The position numbers were made by a program, and so were the translations under genes. A stretch of DNA of 64,000 nucleotides from Tupaia tana. Its lineage: Eukaryota > Chordata > Mammalia > Scandentia > Tupaiidae. Position 1 is the stretch's first letter, and each line of letters starts with the position of its first letter. The stretch spans positions 18,134,095 through 18,198,094 of the forward strand of contig JAKSZU010000004.1 of the NCBI GenBank assembly GCA_026018925.1, in the 5' to 3' direction. The notes under the pieces are model-generated. The model saw only the letters and a list, made by a program, of their open reading frames with translations. It did not search any database and was not told where the DNA came from. Of the stretch, positions 11,768 through 23,595 are shown piece after piece.

Positions 11768-12222
11768 TTTTTTAATTAAGTGTTTTGTTATAGGGAATGT
11801 GTTCTAACCAGAGAGAGAAAGTGAGAAATTCAGAAAGTAAAAGATGTTTTAGAAATAATCTTGTAACAGCCAGCCCATCCATAATCTGAGTATCCTCCAA
11901 CCCTCCAGCCCACCTAATGTCTCACTCCCAACACTGTCCTTTGCCCCACCTGCTGACTAGTGAGTCATTACATAACCTGTAGGTTCAGAGTTCTATTGTT
12001 TTCTCCTAAGTCTTGGATCCAGTTCAAGCCACAGGCAGATGGGTATGCATTCAGAAGGAATTTCCACAATGCAACCCCTTCTCTCTCAGTCTCCTCTCAG
12101 AAATTTGGGCTCTCAAGCACATGTGCCTCATGTTCTTTTCAAGCCACTGGGCCTGGGACTCAAACCACACAGCCAGCCATGTGGGATCCAGTGCCTTAAA
12201 GTCTATGCCACCTTCTGGCCCC
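11768..12222 (-). mobile_element. Old SINE relative carrying the 165-bp module (B: 52,895-53,362)
   Basis: GTTTTGTTATAGGGAATGTG and AACCAGAGAGAGAAAGTGAG at the left, CTCTCAAGCACATGTGCC and GGGCCTGGGACTCAAACC at the right, ending CTTCTGGCCCC. The middle (11,866-12,033) is the unnamed module. Present in both units. Confidence 0.65.
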
Positions 12223-12349
12223 ATTGAGAACCACCTTTTACAAAATAAATCAATGTTTTTTATTCCTGGACACTTCCTGGTTCAGTTATAGATTTTAAAG
12301 AGGTAGAGGTAGAGTCAGTCATTCCCACGGTGGTAACTAGAAGCAAGCC

Positions 12350-12689
12350 AGGCTATGAAGGGGAGGCATTGTATGTCCCCCCTTAATATATAACTAGTGC
12401 CCGCACTCTATGACTGAAACTAATAGACTAAAGGATATAGAAACACAGTATATAGATGTAAATACCAGATATAGTGTATGTGAAAGAGGAGAGTCTGAGG
12501 AAGGACATTTAGAAGAAAACCAGGGAGGCAAAGCATTAATGGCACAAAGAAATATGGTATTATCTATTGAAGATATTTTGTAGATTTTTAGTTTTGTAGA
12601 AATGTTCACCTGTTCAAATATCTATTTTGTAAACCAAATAATAATGTGATTGAATGTATAAAAGAAAATGAAATGAAGAAAAAAAAAGA
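12350..12689 (+). mobile_element. 5'-truncated L1 3' end, unit A only
   Basis: It begins with the last codons of L1 ORF2 (sense of AGCCAGGCTATGAAGG), then the 3' UTR (GTCCGCACTCTATAACTG-like, ...ATGTGATTGAATGTATAAAAG) and an A-rich tail. Unit B lacks it near 55,445, where GGCAACTCAAAGCAGCCAG is continuous. Probable target repeat AGAAGCA. Confidence 0.8.
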
Positions 12690-12789
12690 AGCAGTCAGTC
12701 ATCTGGGAAATCACTCCAAGTTCTTGTTTTCTGATCCATTTGAGAGTTGGATGCTGAGGCAATATTGATTATTTTCTTATTTCCTCCTC

Positions 12790-13110
12790 TACTGTCTTAG
12801 TCTGTTAATGCATTGGTAACAGAAATAACTGAGAATGGGAAATATATGAAATTAGAAGTTTATTTTTCTCATGAAAGGTGATTGAAAAGTCCAAAGGCAT
12901 CAAAAAATGGTGGAGGGCAGAAATTTGAGCAGAGCATCATCTATATCCATGTGGGTCCCTGTCTGACTCATTTTTTCTCCTCATAACCCACCAGTATCCA
13001 ATCATGGTGCCTGACCTTACCTATCCAATCACTAATCTCAATTCAAAGGTCCAGTTCTTTAGCATAATAATTGGTATGTTATTTTATCCTCTTTATCTCA
13101 TTACAGTGGC
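12790..13110 (-). mobile_element. MaLR (MLT1-like) LTR, ancient fossil, antisense
   Basis: CTTAGTCTGTTAATGC, ACTGAGAATGGGAAATATATG and GAAGTTTATTTTTCTCATG resemble the reverse complement of an MLT1-type 3' end. Old and degraded; no counterpart recognised in unit B. Confidence 0.55.
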
Positions 13111-13177
13111 TCAACAAATAATTTGGGGGGAGGCATATTTATCTACAGAGATTTGATATTTCAGTTAGAGTCATTTA

Positions 13178-14279
13178 TTTTTATTTATTTTTTTATTTTT
13201 TAATACATTCAATCACATTATTTAGCTTACAAGGTGATCATTTCAATATAAGAACATTTCTCCCCAGTCGAGTTGGTAAAAATATAACAACACTACCTCC
13301 CTGTCTCAACAATGCTATCTTCGTATTGCTACTCCAGATGTTCTTCCCCAGGCCCCACTCCTCCACACACACCACATCTGGCATTCACAACCACCTCTTG
13401 TGTTTGTACATCCTTTAGCCCGTCAGTTTCAGTTATAGAGTGCGGACATTTGGTGTATATTAAGTGGGGACATACTGAGTCTCTCCTTCATAGCCTGGCT
13501 TGCTTCACTCAGCAGTAAATCTTCCATATTTTTCCACTTTCTGTCAAAAGCCAGGGTTTTGTTGTTCTTAATGGCTGAATAGTATTCCATAGAGTATACG
13601 TGCCACAGTTTTTCAATCCATTGAGCCATACGAGGGCATTTGGGTTGGTTCCATGTCTTAGCAATCGTGAAAAGTGCCGCAATAAACATTGATGTACAAG
13701 CACTTTTCCAATGAGAAATTCTTCTGTCCTTTGGGTAGATGCCAAGAAATGGGATTGCTGGATCATATGGCAGCTCTATTTGTAGATTTTTGAGGAATCT
13801 CCAAATTGTTCTACAGAGTGGTTGGACTAATTTACATTCCCACCAGCAGTGTAAGAGAGTTCGCCTTTCACCGCATCCTGGCCAACACTTACCATTCTTT
13901 GTTTTGTTAATCTTCACCATTCTGACTGGGGTTAGGTGGTATCTCATTGTTGTTTTGATCTGCATTTCCCTTACAATGAGGGATGTTGAGCATTTTTTCA
14001 TATGCTTTCTGGCTATTCTTATGTCATCTTTAGTGAGTGTTCTTTTCAACTCCTTCTCCCATCTTTTAATAGGGTTCATCATCTTTTTTCCAAACAGCTT
14101 CTTTAGTTCCTTATGTATTCTGGTTATCAATCCCTTATCTGATGCATAGTTTACAAAAATATTTTCCCATTCTGAGGGCTGTCGATTCACACTACTTACT
14201 GTGTCTTTTGCCATGCAGAAACTTCTTAGTCTGATGTAATCCCACTTGTCTATTTTGGGGATTATAGACTGTGCTTTTG
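13178..14279 (-). mobile_element. 5'-truncated young L1 with an open ORF2 C-terminus
   Basis: The ORF2 C-terminal frame is open for about 280 codons down to its stop at 13,429, including a cysteine/histidine knuckle-like segment ([18 protein letters not shown]), [27 protein letters not shown] and [15 protein letters not shown]. The 3' UTR continues to a poly(T) at 13,178. Perfect target duplications GAGTCATTTA lie at 13,168-13,177 and 14,280-14,289. The open frame suggests a young insertion, but the element is truncated and cannot move by itself. Confidence 0.93.
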
Positions 14280-14303
14280 GAGTCATTTAAAAAGTACAGT
14301 TTT

Positions 14304-14558
14304 GGAACCAGCAGTTGGCATAATGGCTATGTTGCTGAACTCCTATGTAGTTGACGGCAGTTCACATCCCGGACCCAGTGGCTTAAACTCAGGCCTGGTG
14401 TGTGTGCATACGTGCTCATGATCCCAAGAGGAGAATGGAGGAGAAGGGACTGCGGCATGGCCATCCTCCCTGGAGGTGATTTCTCATTTTCTGTCTTTCT
14501 GTCTCTCTATGTCTTTCTGGCGTGCCTACAAGCCCTATAGCAAAAACCTCTCCAAATA
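14304..14558 (+). mobile_element. tRNA-derived SINE, moderately diverged
   Basis: Head GGAACCAGCAGTTGGCATAATGG, tail CTCTCCAAATAAA. Target duplications AAAGTACAGTT are at about 14,291 and 14,559. It abuts the preceding L1. Confidence 0.92.
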
Positions 14559-14571
14559 AAAAGTACAGTTC

Positions 14572-15800
14572 TATTGGTTATAATTTACATACCATACAAT
14601 TCACCTATTTACCATTCACTGGTTGGCTATCCTACATTATTAATTTTTTAATTGGTAAGTGGACGAAACGTAAAATTAGACAATCCATTTTTTTATGTAC
14701 AATTCACTATTTTGTGTAGCATTACCATTTTGAGTCACCTTAAATATAATATACATGACTTTGTGCATGCCCAGATAAGTGGAATCATATGCTATTTGTC
14801 CTATTGTATCTGGCTTATTTCACCTAGGATTCTGTTATCAAAGTTCACCCATGCTGCAACATGAATCAGAGGTTCATTCCTTTTTATGACTGAATAATAT
14901 CTGACCATAAACACATTTTGAATATCCATTCATCTATTGATGGACGCTGGATTCTCTCTAACTTTTGTCTATTGTGAATAATGCTGTAATGAACCTTGGC
15001 TTTCAAAGGTCTGTTTTAATCCCTCTTTCAATTCTTTATGTGTATTTTAGGGGTGGAATTTCTGAATCCTGTAGTAATTTCGGATCTGTTTGGGAACCAC
15101 AAAACTGTTTTCCACAGTGGCTGCACCATTTTACATTTACCAGCAATGCACAAAAGTCCCAGTTTCTCCATGTTCGGTCCAATCTAGTCTATTTTCTTAT
15201 TTATTTGTTAACTTTAACCATCTTTTTTTTTTTTTTTTTTTTGAGAGGTTTTTGCTATAGGGCACATGTGCTCACCAGAAAGACAGAGTCAGAGAGACAG
15301 AAAGCAAGAAATCAAACCCCCCCCCCCTCCGGGGGGGGGGGGATGGCCATGCTGCAACCCTTTCTCCTCCATTCTCCTCTTGGGATCCTAGGCACGCACA
15401 CACAGGCGTCTGGCATGAGTCTAAGTCACTGGGTCTGGGACTCAAACCACGGTCGACTACATGGGAGTCCAGCGACAGAGCTGTTAAGCTAACTGCTGGT
15501 CCCGATAACTTTAGCCATCTTAAAGAGTGTGTACTATCTCCTTCTGGTTTTGATTTGCATTTTCCTAATGACTAGAAATATTGGTCATTCATTTAAGTGT
15601 TTATTGACCATTTGCATATCTTCTTTAGAGAAGTGTCTACTCAAGTCCTTGTATCATTTTTAAAATTGGGCTGTTGTTGAGTGTACGAGTTCTTTATTCA
15701 CTATATTATGAAAAGATTTTTGAATATTTTCTCTCTTTTGGAGGCTGTTTTTTAACTTCTGATTTATGTTTTGTTTCTTTTTGTATTTGGTATAAAATGT
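14572..15800 (-). mobile_element. Ancient L1 (L1M-like) ORF2 end, split by a SINE
   Basis: Plus-strand wording typical of antisense mammalian L1 ends: ATTCACCTATTTACC, CTGGCTTATTTCACC, TTTTATGACTGAATAATAT, GGCTGCACCATTTTACATTTACCAG. It resumes after the SINE at 15,505 (TTTGATTTGCATTTTCCTAATGAC). It is far more diverged than the other L1s here. Confidence 0.75.
15223..15504 (-). mobile_element. tRNA-derived SINE inside an ancient L1
   Basis: Poly(T), then the reverse-complement body with an expanded C/G tract near 15,320-15,342. Target duplications TAACTTTAACCATCT / TAACTTTAGCCATCT flank it. Confidence 0.92.
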
Positions 15801-16533
15801 CAACTTGAAATAAAAGAGACCTGACCCAAAGTTTATTTAATAAATAAAATTTTATTCATGTCCAAATTGTGAGAATAGTTACTCAGGGGAATGAGGCCTC
15901 AATTACCTATTGCCAGTGTTTCCTAAAATGATAAGAGCTGAAGTTTATTTTATATAGTGAGAAAGAATGGAGTAGAGAGGGCTACCAGGATTTTAATGAA
16001 AAGTTAACATAGTTGACTTTATCAAAATACATAAGCTTTACATTGGGTTATGGATACTCTCATGAGTAATGTTTCATTCTGTCTCCTGAATAACCAGAGC
16101 TTGTCTCCTGAAAAAGTCTGTGACATTTCAACAAGATGTGCAGTGAGCTACCTGCAGAGCAGCTGCTTCAAACTGTTACTATGAGGTGTGATTGTCCCCT
16201 CCCCTGACTTGGTTTTGTCTATCCAGTGAACTAGGGAGCAACTGGCAATACAAATATCCATTTCCTTTTCCAAATATGGCACCAGAGTGGACTTAATCTA
16301 TTCCCAATGATGACCTACTGTCTTCAAAGTTGTATTCATTCCCTCCCTCACTAGTTCAGCGAACCACTAATTGCTTATTGGTCATCAATTGGCATGGTCA
16401 CCTGTGCCGTGCTAATGGGGATCATAAGTTCACTCTCCTGCTCACAATCCTGCAAACTTATGAGAATTATTGGTTGAAGTGTCTGAGAAATAAAGGGAAA
16501 ATTTTTTGTTGTTAAAATATATGAATGATGCCA
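15800..16533. other. No gene recognised
   Basis: AT-rich sequence with no P450 similarity and no repeat family I can name; no counterpart in unit B. Confidence 0.4.
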
Positions 16534-16795
16534 GGACCAGCAGATGGTGTAATGGTAACATAGCTGGACTCCCATGTAGTCGCATGAGATTGGAGTCCCA
16601 GACCCTTGGCTTAAATCTCACACTGGATGTGTGTGTGTGTGTGTGTGTGTTTGTGTGTGCCCAAGATCCTGAGAGGAGAATGGAGGAGAAGGGATTGAGG
16701 CATGGCCATCCTCCGGGGGATGATTTCTCGCTTTCTGTCTTTGTCTCTCGATGAGCACATGCTCCCTATAGCAATAATCTCTCTAGGAAAAAAAC
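16534..16795 (+). mobile_element. tRNA-derived SINE with a (TG)n expansion
   Basis: Head GGACCAGCAGATGGTGTAATGG. The GTGTGTGC part of the body has expanded to a TG run (16,627-16,660). Imperfect flanking repeat GATGATGCCA. Confidence 0.88.
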
Positions 16796-17084
16796 CATCT
16801 GGATGATGCCAAACACAATTTTTATAAGGATTCCCCACAGACTCTACATACAGTTCTACATTTTGTTTTTCTTCTTTTTTACAGTTCATTTGTTTTGTTT
16901 TTCCTTAAGTATTAGACATAGAGAAAGAGCGAAAAAGATACTGTCGTACTTTATCACTGAGCCAGCACATGGTGGTCTGGTTTTACTGCCTCTTATTTGG
17001 CTCCTCCTTTTCACCTCTATTCATATAAATGCTTTACTCCTGCTCTGGTCTGTGTGCCCCCCCCCCCCCCAATTAATGTGTTAT

Positions 17085-17420
17085 GTTGATCGGGAAGGTA
17101 TTAAGAAGAGAGATAACACCTTGATGGTGTCAGAAGTTGAAACATTTGAGAGTGATTAAGTGATTAGGGTGGGACTAGCCTGTTGAATTCTGATTGGTTA
17201 ACGAAGAGAGAGGAGACCAGAACACAGAGACTCTGAGGGACACAGCTGTCCTGCTCAGTTCTAGCCTTCGTGATGTGATTTTCTGGACCTTTATAAGAAA
17301 CTTATCAGAACTGGCACTTGACCCTAAATCTCCAAACTGTGAGCTGAAAAGCCATTTATTCTTTTAAATTACTCAGAAGGAGATATTTTCTGTTATTATC
17401 AACAAAATCAAGTAGAACAC
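17085..17420 (+). mobile_element. Possible MaLR-type LTR, ancient fossil
   Basis: GATTAGGGTGGGACTAGCC and CTCCAAACTGTGAGCTGAAA, followed by AAATTACTCAG, resemble MaLR LTR wording. Weak match; family uncertain. Confidence 0.35.
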
Positions 17421-17439
17421 TCATATTATTTTTCTTTTT

Positions 17440-17600
17440 TAAAGAGATTTTAGCTCTAGGGTTGAGCACTTAAGGAGACAGAGAGAGAGTGAGAGAGAGA
17501 GAAAGTGAGAAAGCAAGCCTTCAGGTCTGGTACTCTAACCACGGTAGGCCATGTGGGAGTCCAGCCCCTTTTAACCACCAAGCCACCTGTGCCTGTGCTC
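17440..17600 (-). mobile_element. Old SINE relative shared by both units (B: 57,470-57,600)
   Basis: TTTTAGCTCTAGGGTTGAGC, a GAGAGAG-rich middle, CTAACCACGGTAGGCCATG, CAAGCCACCTGTGCC. Confidence 0.6.
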
Positions 17601-17606
17601 CCTAAA

Positions 17607-17614
<8 letters not shown>

Positions 17615-17641
<27 letters not shown>

Positions 17642-17895
17642 GAGAGGGTTTTTTTTGCTATAAGGCGCGTGTGCTCACCAGAAAGACAGAGAGAGAAAGT
17701 GAGAAATCACCTCCCAGGGGGGGGGATGGGGGGTGGGGATGGCCACGCCACAATCCCTTCTCCTCCATGCTCCTCTTGGGATCTTGGGCATACACACACA
17801 CACACTTGGTGTGAGTTTAAGCCACTGGGCCGGGACTCGAACTATAGTCGACTACATGGGAGTCCAGCGACTTAGCCATTACGCCAATTGCTGGT
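17615..17895 (-). mobile_element. Young SINE, unit A only
   Basis: Reverse-complement copy with a long poly(T). Target duplications CCCTAAATAGCTTTT lie at 17,600 and 17,896. Unit B at 57,593-57,610 has the single uninterrupted target. Confidence 0.93.
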
Positions 17896-18309
17896 CCCTA
17901 AATAGCTTTTAAATTAGACAAAATTACTTTTCCTTCAGCCAGAAAATATTAATATATCCTTATATTTTAGGTATTTTCACTAAAACTGTATCTTACTGTT
18001 ATCATTTTATAATCTGCATACAGAATTATTTTACTTTTGGTAGTTTTAATTATATATGTTCATTATAGTTTTGACTCTCAGAAACTCTAATTTCCAATGA
18101 AGACTAGGAAGTAAGTAATTGTAAATACTTAGTTATATACCAGCAGTTTATGAATATGTAACTTACAATTTTTAGAAACACAAGCCTTTCCATAAATAAT
18201 TTAAAAATATGGAACAAGAAACATGTATTAACAGGCTCAAAATTATTTAGTTTTTATAAGATGAAGCCAAAAGCAGATAAACATTGAATTTGATGATGAG
18301 TTTTTGAGT

Positions 18310-18520
18310 TTTTTAAAAAAAATTTTAGTCTGTTACAGGATGAGTGCACTCGCCAGAGAAAGACAGAGATAGAGAGGAAAAAGTGGGAAATCTTCCTCTG
18401 GGGGTATGGCCATGCAGCAATCCTTTCTCTGCCTCTCAGGATTCTGGGCATGCACATGATCCCACTGAGTTGATCATGTGGGATCCAGCCACCTACCTCT
18501 GCACCACCTCCTGCTCCAAC
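18310..18520 (-). mobile_element. Old SINE relative shared by both units (B: 58,010-58,215)
   Basis: AGTCTGTTACAGGATGAGTG, CGCCAGAGAAAGACAGAGA, GGCATGCACATGATCCCAC, ACCTCCTGCTCC. Both units carry it at the same place. Confidence 0.65.
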
Positions 18521-18689
18521 ATTTTATTTTTATTAGGAAATAATATAGATATTTAATAAATATCACTTAATTCAATTTAGCAAGGCTCTAAAGTATAATT
18601 AACAAAGATGTTTGGAAAACCTTTAGGTAAATGTATCATAAAATGTTTATTATTTTAAAAACTTTTTTATAAGCTGTTTTTTCTATTTA

Positions 18690-18925
18690 CATTTTATTCA
18701 GTTTACTCACTTTTCAGAAGATTCTTTCTTTCTTGAGTAAGTGAGAGAGAGAGCATCCCAACAGGGTCCTGATACCACAACCCACCCCTAGTCTTCAACC
18801 AACCCTGGATCACAGGCAAGCACATGTCTGGTGAACTCGGCGAGGTCTGTGGACTTGATCCAGGAACGTTTCCTCACAAAGCATTGCATTTTACTTCTGT
18901 GCCACCATCTGCTATGCCATGATCT
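18690..18925 (-). mobile_element. Old SINE relative shared by both units (B: 58,665-58,900)
   Basis: TTGAGTAAGTGAGAGAGAG, CAGGGTCCTGATACCACAAC, GGACTTGATCCAGGAACG, CACCATCTGCTATGCC. Confidence 0.6.
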
Positions 18926-19229
18926 CCTATTTACTCACTGTTAATAATTATGTTTAGAAAGTTGTTATGAGACATCAGATACAGTTAGCTCTCAGAAGCA
19001 GGCAAGTGGCTGAGGAGCCCTAGCAATTACAAGGCTATCCACTTTAAGTCCTTTCCTCCTGTTTGGCTGTCATCAAGGGAAAGAGAAATCAAAAACCTTT
19101 CTATGGACCTGAAAGCCAGCCAAACTGTTCTTCCTTTTTGTCCATTGGTCTGGTTAAATGACCAGTTGCTGGGCACAGGAAATACCTTAGGAATGGCTTT
19201 GGAAAGGTAGGTTAATTTTTCCAAGAGTT

Positions 19230-19925
19230 TCATTTTATTTTATTTTTAAAAATTAATTTATTTTAAATTTATTCATTGAGCATCATCACAGCATACAAAA
19301 TGTGATTTTCCAACTGCAGCCAACTGCACAGTGGCTTAATCATACATGTTATTATTGACAAATGATTTTCCATTTCTTGTTTTTTATATACATATCCCCA
19401 CTTCTCACCCCCTGCCATTTCCCACCCTTCTCCTACACTGTCTCTGGTGTCTACAGTTGCTTTCCATTTCTCCCCTCCCATGTTTTATTTTTTACAAAAT
19501 ATCTTAAGTAATCTAGCTATTTTCAATAGCAAGTTCAGCTGATATATACATATCTGTAAAAACATGTCTGACTTTAGGCATGAAGCTTTGAGTAGAATGA
19601 ATATACTATAAAGCAGCACTTAGCTGATGCTATATAGTTTACTCTGGTCATTAAATAGGTATTTTAAATATATTTGGTTTATTTCAAGAAAAAGCAGTTT
19701 TAGCTTTAATAAATCAAAATTAAAAAGATGCTAAGAGAGCTTTGCTTAAAACTTAAAACCAGGAAGCAGGTTAGGATTCTGTTCAAATAGTAGGTGCATG
19801 AACCTATCGGTAGCTCAAGACAAGACAAAAATCATAAATTTGGAAAAGAAAGCATAGAAGAAAATCAGTAAAGTTTTAGTCAAAAGTCATAAGATTTTGT
19901 TTCCACACAGAAGATAGATTAAGTA
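19230..19925 (-). mobile_element. 3' fragment of a half-L1-like element, unit A only
   Basis: AT-rich 3' UTR-like sequence. Its right part (GCATAGAAGAAAATCAGTAA and AAAAGTCATA) matches the 3' UTR of the half-L1s at 53,985-54,050 and 38,930-38,990. Unit B reads straight through at about 59,195-59,205, so the insertion followed the duplication. The exact ends are uncertain. Confidence 0.65.
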
Positions 19926-20159
19926 CATGAGATTTTATGTTATATAGACATAAATATAACATGCATGTACATATGTACACATGAAAGTATACACAGACAC
20001 AAAGGCTTTCAGCCATGAGAGAACAATAACACCAAACTCACTAGTGTATAAGGACAACTGAATCTAATAGGAAAAAAAATCAATTTTTTATATGTATATG
20101 TAGTCTGAATATTTGTCTCTAACTAAATTGACTCTTGATCATAGAGCTCTCTCTCTCTC

Positions 20160-20339
20160 TTTTATTTTTTTAGAGATATTTTTGCTATAGGGCATGTGTG
20201 CTCCCTGGAGATTGAGAGAGACAGCAAGAAACCACCTCCCAGGGGAGGGGATGGCCAAGCTGCAATCCCTTTTCCTCCATTCTCCTCTTGAGATTTTGCC
20301 CACACATGCACATGCACCCAGTGTGAGGGTAATTTTTTT

Positions 20340-20377
<38 letters not shown>

Positions 20378-20700
20378 ATAGGGCACATGCGCTCACCAGA
20401 CAGACAGAGAGAGACAGAGAGACAGCGAAAAATCACCCCCCAGGGAGGATGGCCACACCAATATCTTGGGCACACACGCACACATGCCCGGCATGAGTTT
20501 TAAGCCACTGGGTCTGGGATGCGAACCGCAGTTGACTACATGGGAGTCCAGCAACATAGCCATTATGCTAACTGCTGGTCCCCCCCCCCCCCCCCCGCCT
20601 CCCCGCCGTGTGAGTTTTAAACTGCTGGGTCAAGGACTCAAACTGTGATCTACTACATGGGAGTCCAGCGATGTAACCATTATGCCATCTACTGGTCTCC
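20160..20700 (-). mobile_element. Older SINE split by a younger SINE
   Basis: The outer copy runs 20,160-20,331 and resumes at about 20,597-20,700 (GTGAGTTTTAAACTGCTGGG ... CTACTGGTCTCC). The same outer copy in unit B (59,446-59,705) is uninterrupted, so the outer element predates the duplication and the inner one does not. Confidence 0.88.
20332..20596 (-). mobile_element. Young SINE nested in an older SINE, unit A only
   Basis: Long poly(T) then a near-consensus body, ending at the head complement AACTGCTGGTC. It is followed by a 16-base C run before the outer SINE resumes. Confidence 0.88.
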
Positions 20701-20711
20701 ATTCTCTCTCT

Positions 20712-20970
20712 CTTAAAATTTGCCAGAGGATGTTTGAGCTCAACAGAGATGAAGAGAAAGAGAGATAGATAGATAGATATAGACAGATAGAGAGAGAGAA
20801 ACAGAAAGTGAGAAAGTACTCCTCTCCATCAACAATGAGGCATGGTCATGTTGAAATTCCTCTCCTCCATCTCTCCCTCCTTTCAGAATTTTGGGCATTC
20901 ATGTACATGTGCCTGCTCTGTTTTTCAAGCCACTAGGTCCAGGACTCAAACTGTGTAGTTGGCCATGTGA
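20712..20970 (-). mobile_element. Old SINE relative, shared with unit B (59,715-59,935)
   Basis: Diverged body (TTTGCCAGAGGATGTTTGAG, a GAGAGA-rich middle, CACTAGGTCCAGGACTCAAAC). Its counterpart in unit B has a deletion of about 60 bp. The right end is interrupted by an LTR in unit A. Confidence 0.7.
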
Positions 20971-20973
20971 CAT

Positions 20974-21459
20974 TGTTACAGTCTACTCAGTGAGAAATAA
21001 GAGGACATCCAGACATAGCCAAATTTATTGGAGTTTATTAAGCCGGCAGCATATGGGGGGAATCATGTCTCTCAAAACCCCGCAGCCTCAAGTGAAAGGA
21101 GAGGGGTGCTTATAAAGGCAAAGATCACAATCAATTCTGGGTTGCTATGGTGATGACAATGGAAACTGAGGAGGAGATGAGGAGGTAAGGGAGTGGGGTT
21201 CCCAGTGAAAGCAGTGACAGAAGCTGAATCAAGCAGGTTAATTATTTCTGAGGGCACTCTTCAGACCTTTGTTTAATGTTCCCAAGGGCTGTGGGTGGGG
21301 GTCTGGTGATTGGTAGTTACATTGCTAAGGAATATATAAGCAAAAGGGTTTTGGGCTAGTTAGCAAAGACAGTAAAACTATAAACCACTCTATCCATTCT
21401 GGGAAAAAGGAGGAAGCAAGTGTAATGTAAAGTTCAAAAATGGAGGTGCTTCTGCTTCA
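20974..21459 (-). mobile_element. Candidate solo LTR fossil, unit A only
   Basis: A 486-bp block bounded by TG...CA, with flanking ACAT/ATAT. It is absent from unit B, where the old SINE flank continues directly. A TTTATT on the plus strand fits an antisense polyadenylation signal. The 4-bp repeat suggests a gamma-type (class I) endogenous retrovirus. No internal region is visible; it arrived after the duplication. Confidence 0.6.
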
Positions 21460-21510
21460 ATATCCATATGTCTTAACCATCACACCACAGGCTAGTCTAA
21501 TCATAGAGCT

Positions 21511-21550
21511 CTTTTTTTTTTTAAGAGAGGTTTTTTTTCTTTTCTTTTTT

Positions 21551-21610
<60 letters not shown>

Positions 21611-21877
21611 ATTGGGCACTTGAGCTTGCCAGAGAGACAAAGAGAGACAGAGACAGAAAGTGAGTAATCACTCCTTGGGGGGGATGGCCATGATGCAATC
21701 TCTTCTCCAGGATTTTGGAACCGCTTGCACATGTGCCTAGCTTGAGTTTTGCCATAGGGCAGGTGCCACCACGCCACATGTCTGGCATAAATTTTAAGCC
21801 TCCAGGTCCAGGACTCGAACTGTAGTCTACTGTGGCAGTCCAGCAACATAACCATTTCACCATCTGCACGTTCCCAT
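21511..21877 (-). mobile_element. Old SINE relative with a long T/C tract, shared with unit B
   Basis: Expanded poly(T)/TTTTC tract then the SINE body. An internal second GCCATAGGGCAGGTG start suggests two partial copies. The counterpart in unit B is 59,951-60,470, where a further SINE is inserted. Confidence 0.7.
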
Positions 21878-22139
21878 AAAGGTCTTTTAAAAAATCTTTT
21901 TATTATCGGGCTTTGGCCAACCAGCAAATCTCTCTGACCTTTTTTTCCGTTGGGAACTACTCCCTGAATTTTGCACGTTCAAAGGGATGGTTCTTTCTTT
22001 CTTGTTGTTATTTTTTTGAAGTTTATCAAATGTATTCTAACTTTATTTCTGGAATAAGTTTCAAGCTCAAGGAGTTGGGAGACTGTGGTTTGCTTGCAAC
22101 AGGGATAACAGGTAGTGAGAACTTGCTACCTCAACACTA

Positions 22140-22801
22140 GACAGAACTCCTTTTCTCTTACTTTCCTCTAGGTACGCAGAAAAAGCAAATTCCTTTCCAA
22201 CTTTCATGCAGCCGGGGGTGAGCACATGAGCTCGGTTTAGAAATGAGATGAAAATATATGTCCTTGGGTGGAGCTTCTATTTGGAAAGCTATCAGTGGGA
22301 TGGAATGGCACACGAGTCATCAGCACGTTTACTCTTCACTCTTCCTGCTTGAAAAGGAAGTGTTAGTACAGTATCTGTAAATGCAGTACCTACTCTGATT
22401 CCACAGAGATGAGCCCACACAAATATTAATTGGTCAGGAGGGAAGGAAGGTACTAAGTCCCAGATGCCATTACTGAATTAACAGCCCTGACTTTTTGGTG
22501 AAGAAGACAAATAAATAATACCTTCTAATGTAAGTCCGTGTAAGCCTGAAAGACATAGTAGGTTTCATAAATATGCAATGGTCATGAACAGAGATTCAAC
22601 AATTCCAAAAAGAAAGCTCCTAGTTTCATAAGTCTAGTTATGTAAATTATGCTCCATACCAAGGTGCTACACTTGGGGAGTTTTTGGAGAGATAAACACA
22701 TAATAAAAAGCTAAAGAAAACCACTTGATGGAGGGCCTGGGTATTGATGACAGAGAGAAGGGATGGGGTTTGAATTGTTCTTCTAAGAAGGGCTAAAACT
22801 C

Positions 22802-22859
<58 letters not shown>

Positions 22860-23595
22860 GAAGAGAGGTAGGCTTCCTGGCTGAGTAGCAATGTGAACAC
22901 AGCCTAAGACAGGGAATTAAAATATCTATTTTATTTTCACTTCATTCCATTTAGAACTTGAAACAACTTATTCAATAAAACAGTAAAACACAAATGAAAA
23001 ATCAGGACGAGGGGAAAGCTCTGAAGTTGAAGACTGTAACAAGTAGTTACGCAGGATTAGTGTAGTAGTTATGGCTGGGTCTCATATTAAGCTTCCTGGT
23101 GGCCAAAGAAAAAAGAGCTAGATAATATAGCTACATAGACAGGAAGACAGATGGATGGATACCTGAAGTTTTCATTGCTCATGCATGGAACAAGGCGTCA
23201 ACATTGGTTGAACTAGTCAACCAAAATGTATCAGCTCTGTTCCCTTCCATTCCAGCTCCACTGGAGAAACCAAGCAAAACCTGAAGAACTGTCCCTTTAG
23301 AGCTTCTGTGGGGATTGAGAGACACAGAAGTGACTTTGTTTTTGCTGGCTGGGAGCATGTACATCTCTGGAGTCCTGTGCCTTCCCCTCTTAGCAGTGAA
23401 GCTGAGGAAAGAATGGAGGAAAGAGGAGCCAGATCCCTTGGTCCGGGTGGCCACCCTGTGTGTGGTCTGGCCTGGGCACTTGGAACTCTGTGCCCTCCGA
23501 CACTTGATTGTGTGGTGGTGATGGGGAGAGCTGGGACCCGAACTCCTGGATCAGCTCATCGCCACTACAGAATGTCCTGGTTGCGTCACTGGCAG
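22140..23595. other. Spacer before the CYP4B1 remnant, paralogous to 61,320-63,489
   Basis: Well conserved between the units apart from the (AG)n length and the extra block in B. No gene is recognised, though 23,320-23,590 may contain a wrecked CYP4B1 exon 8. Confidence 0.5.
22805..22860. repeat. (AG)n microsatellite (B: 62,722-62,757)
   Basis: About 24 uninterrupted GA units in A; shorter and interrupted by AAAAA in B. Confidence 0.95.

Noticed and set aside
13429-14286. Longest open frame (285 codons, minus strand)
   Set aside because: It is the C-terminal part of L1 ORF2 in a 5'-truncated insertion, not a host gene.
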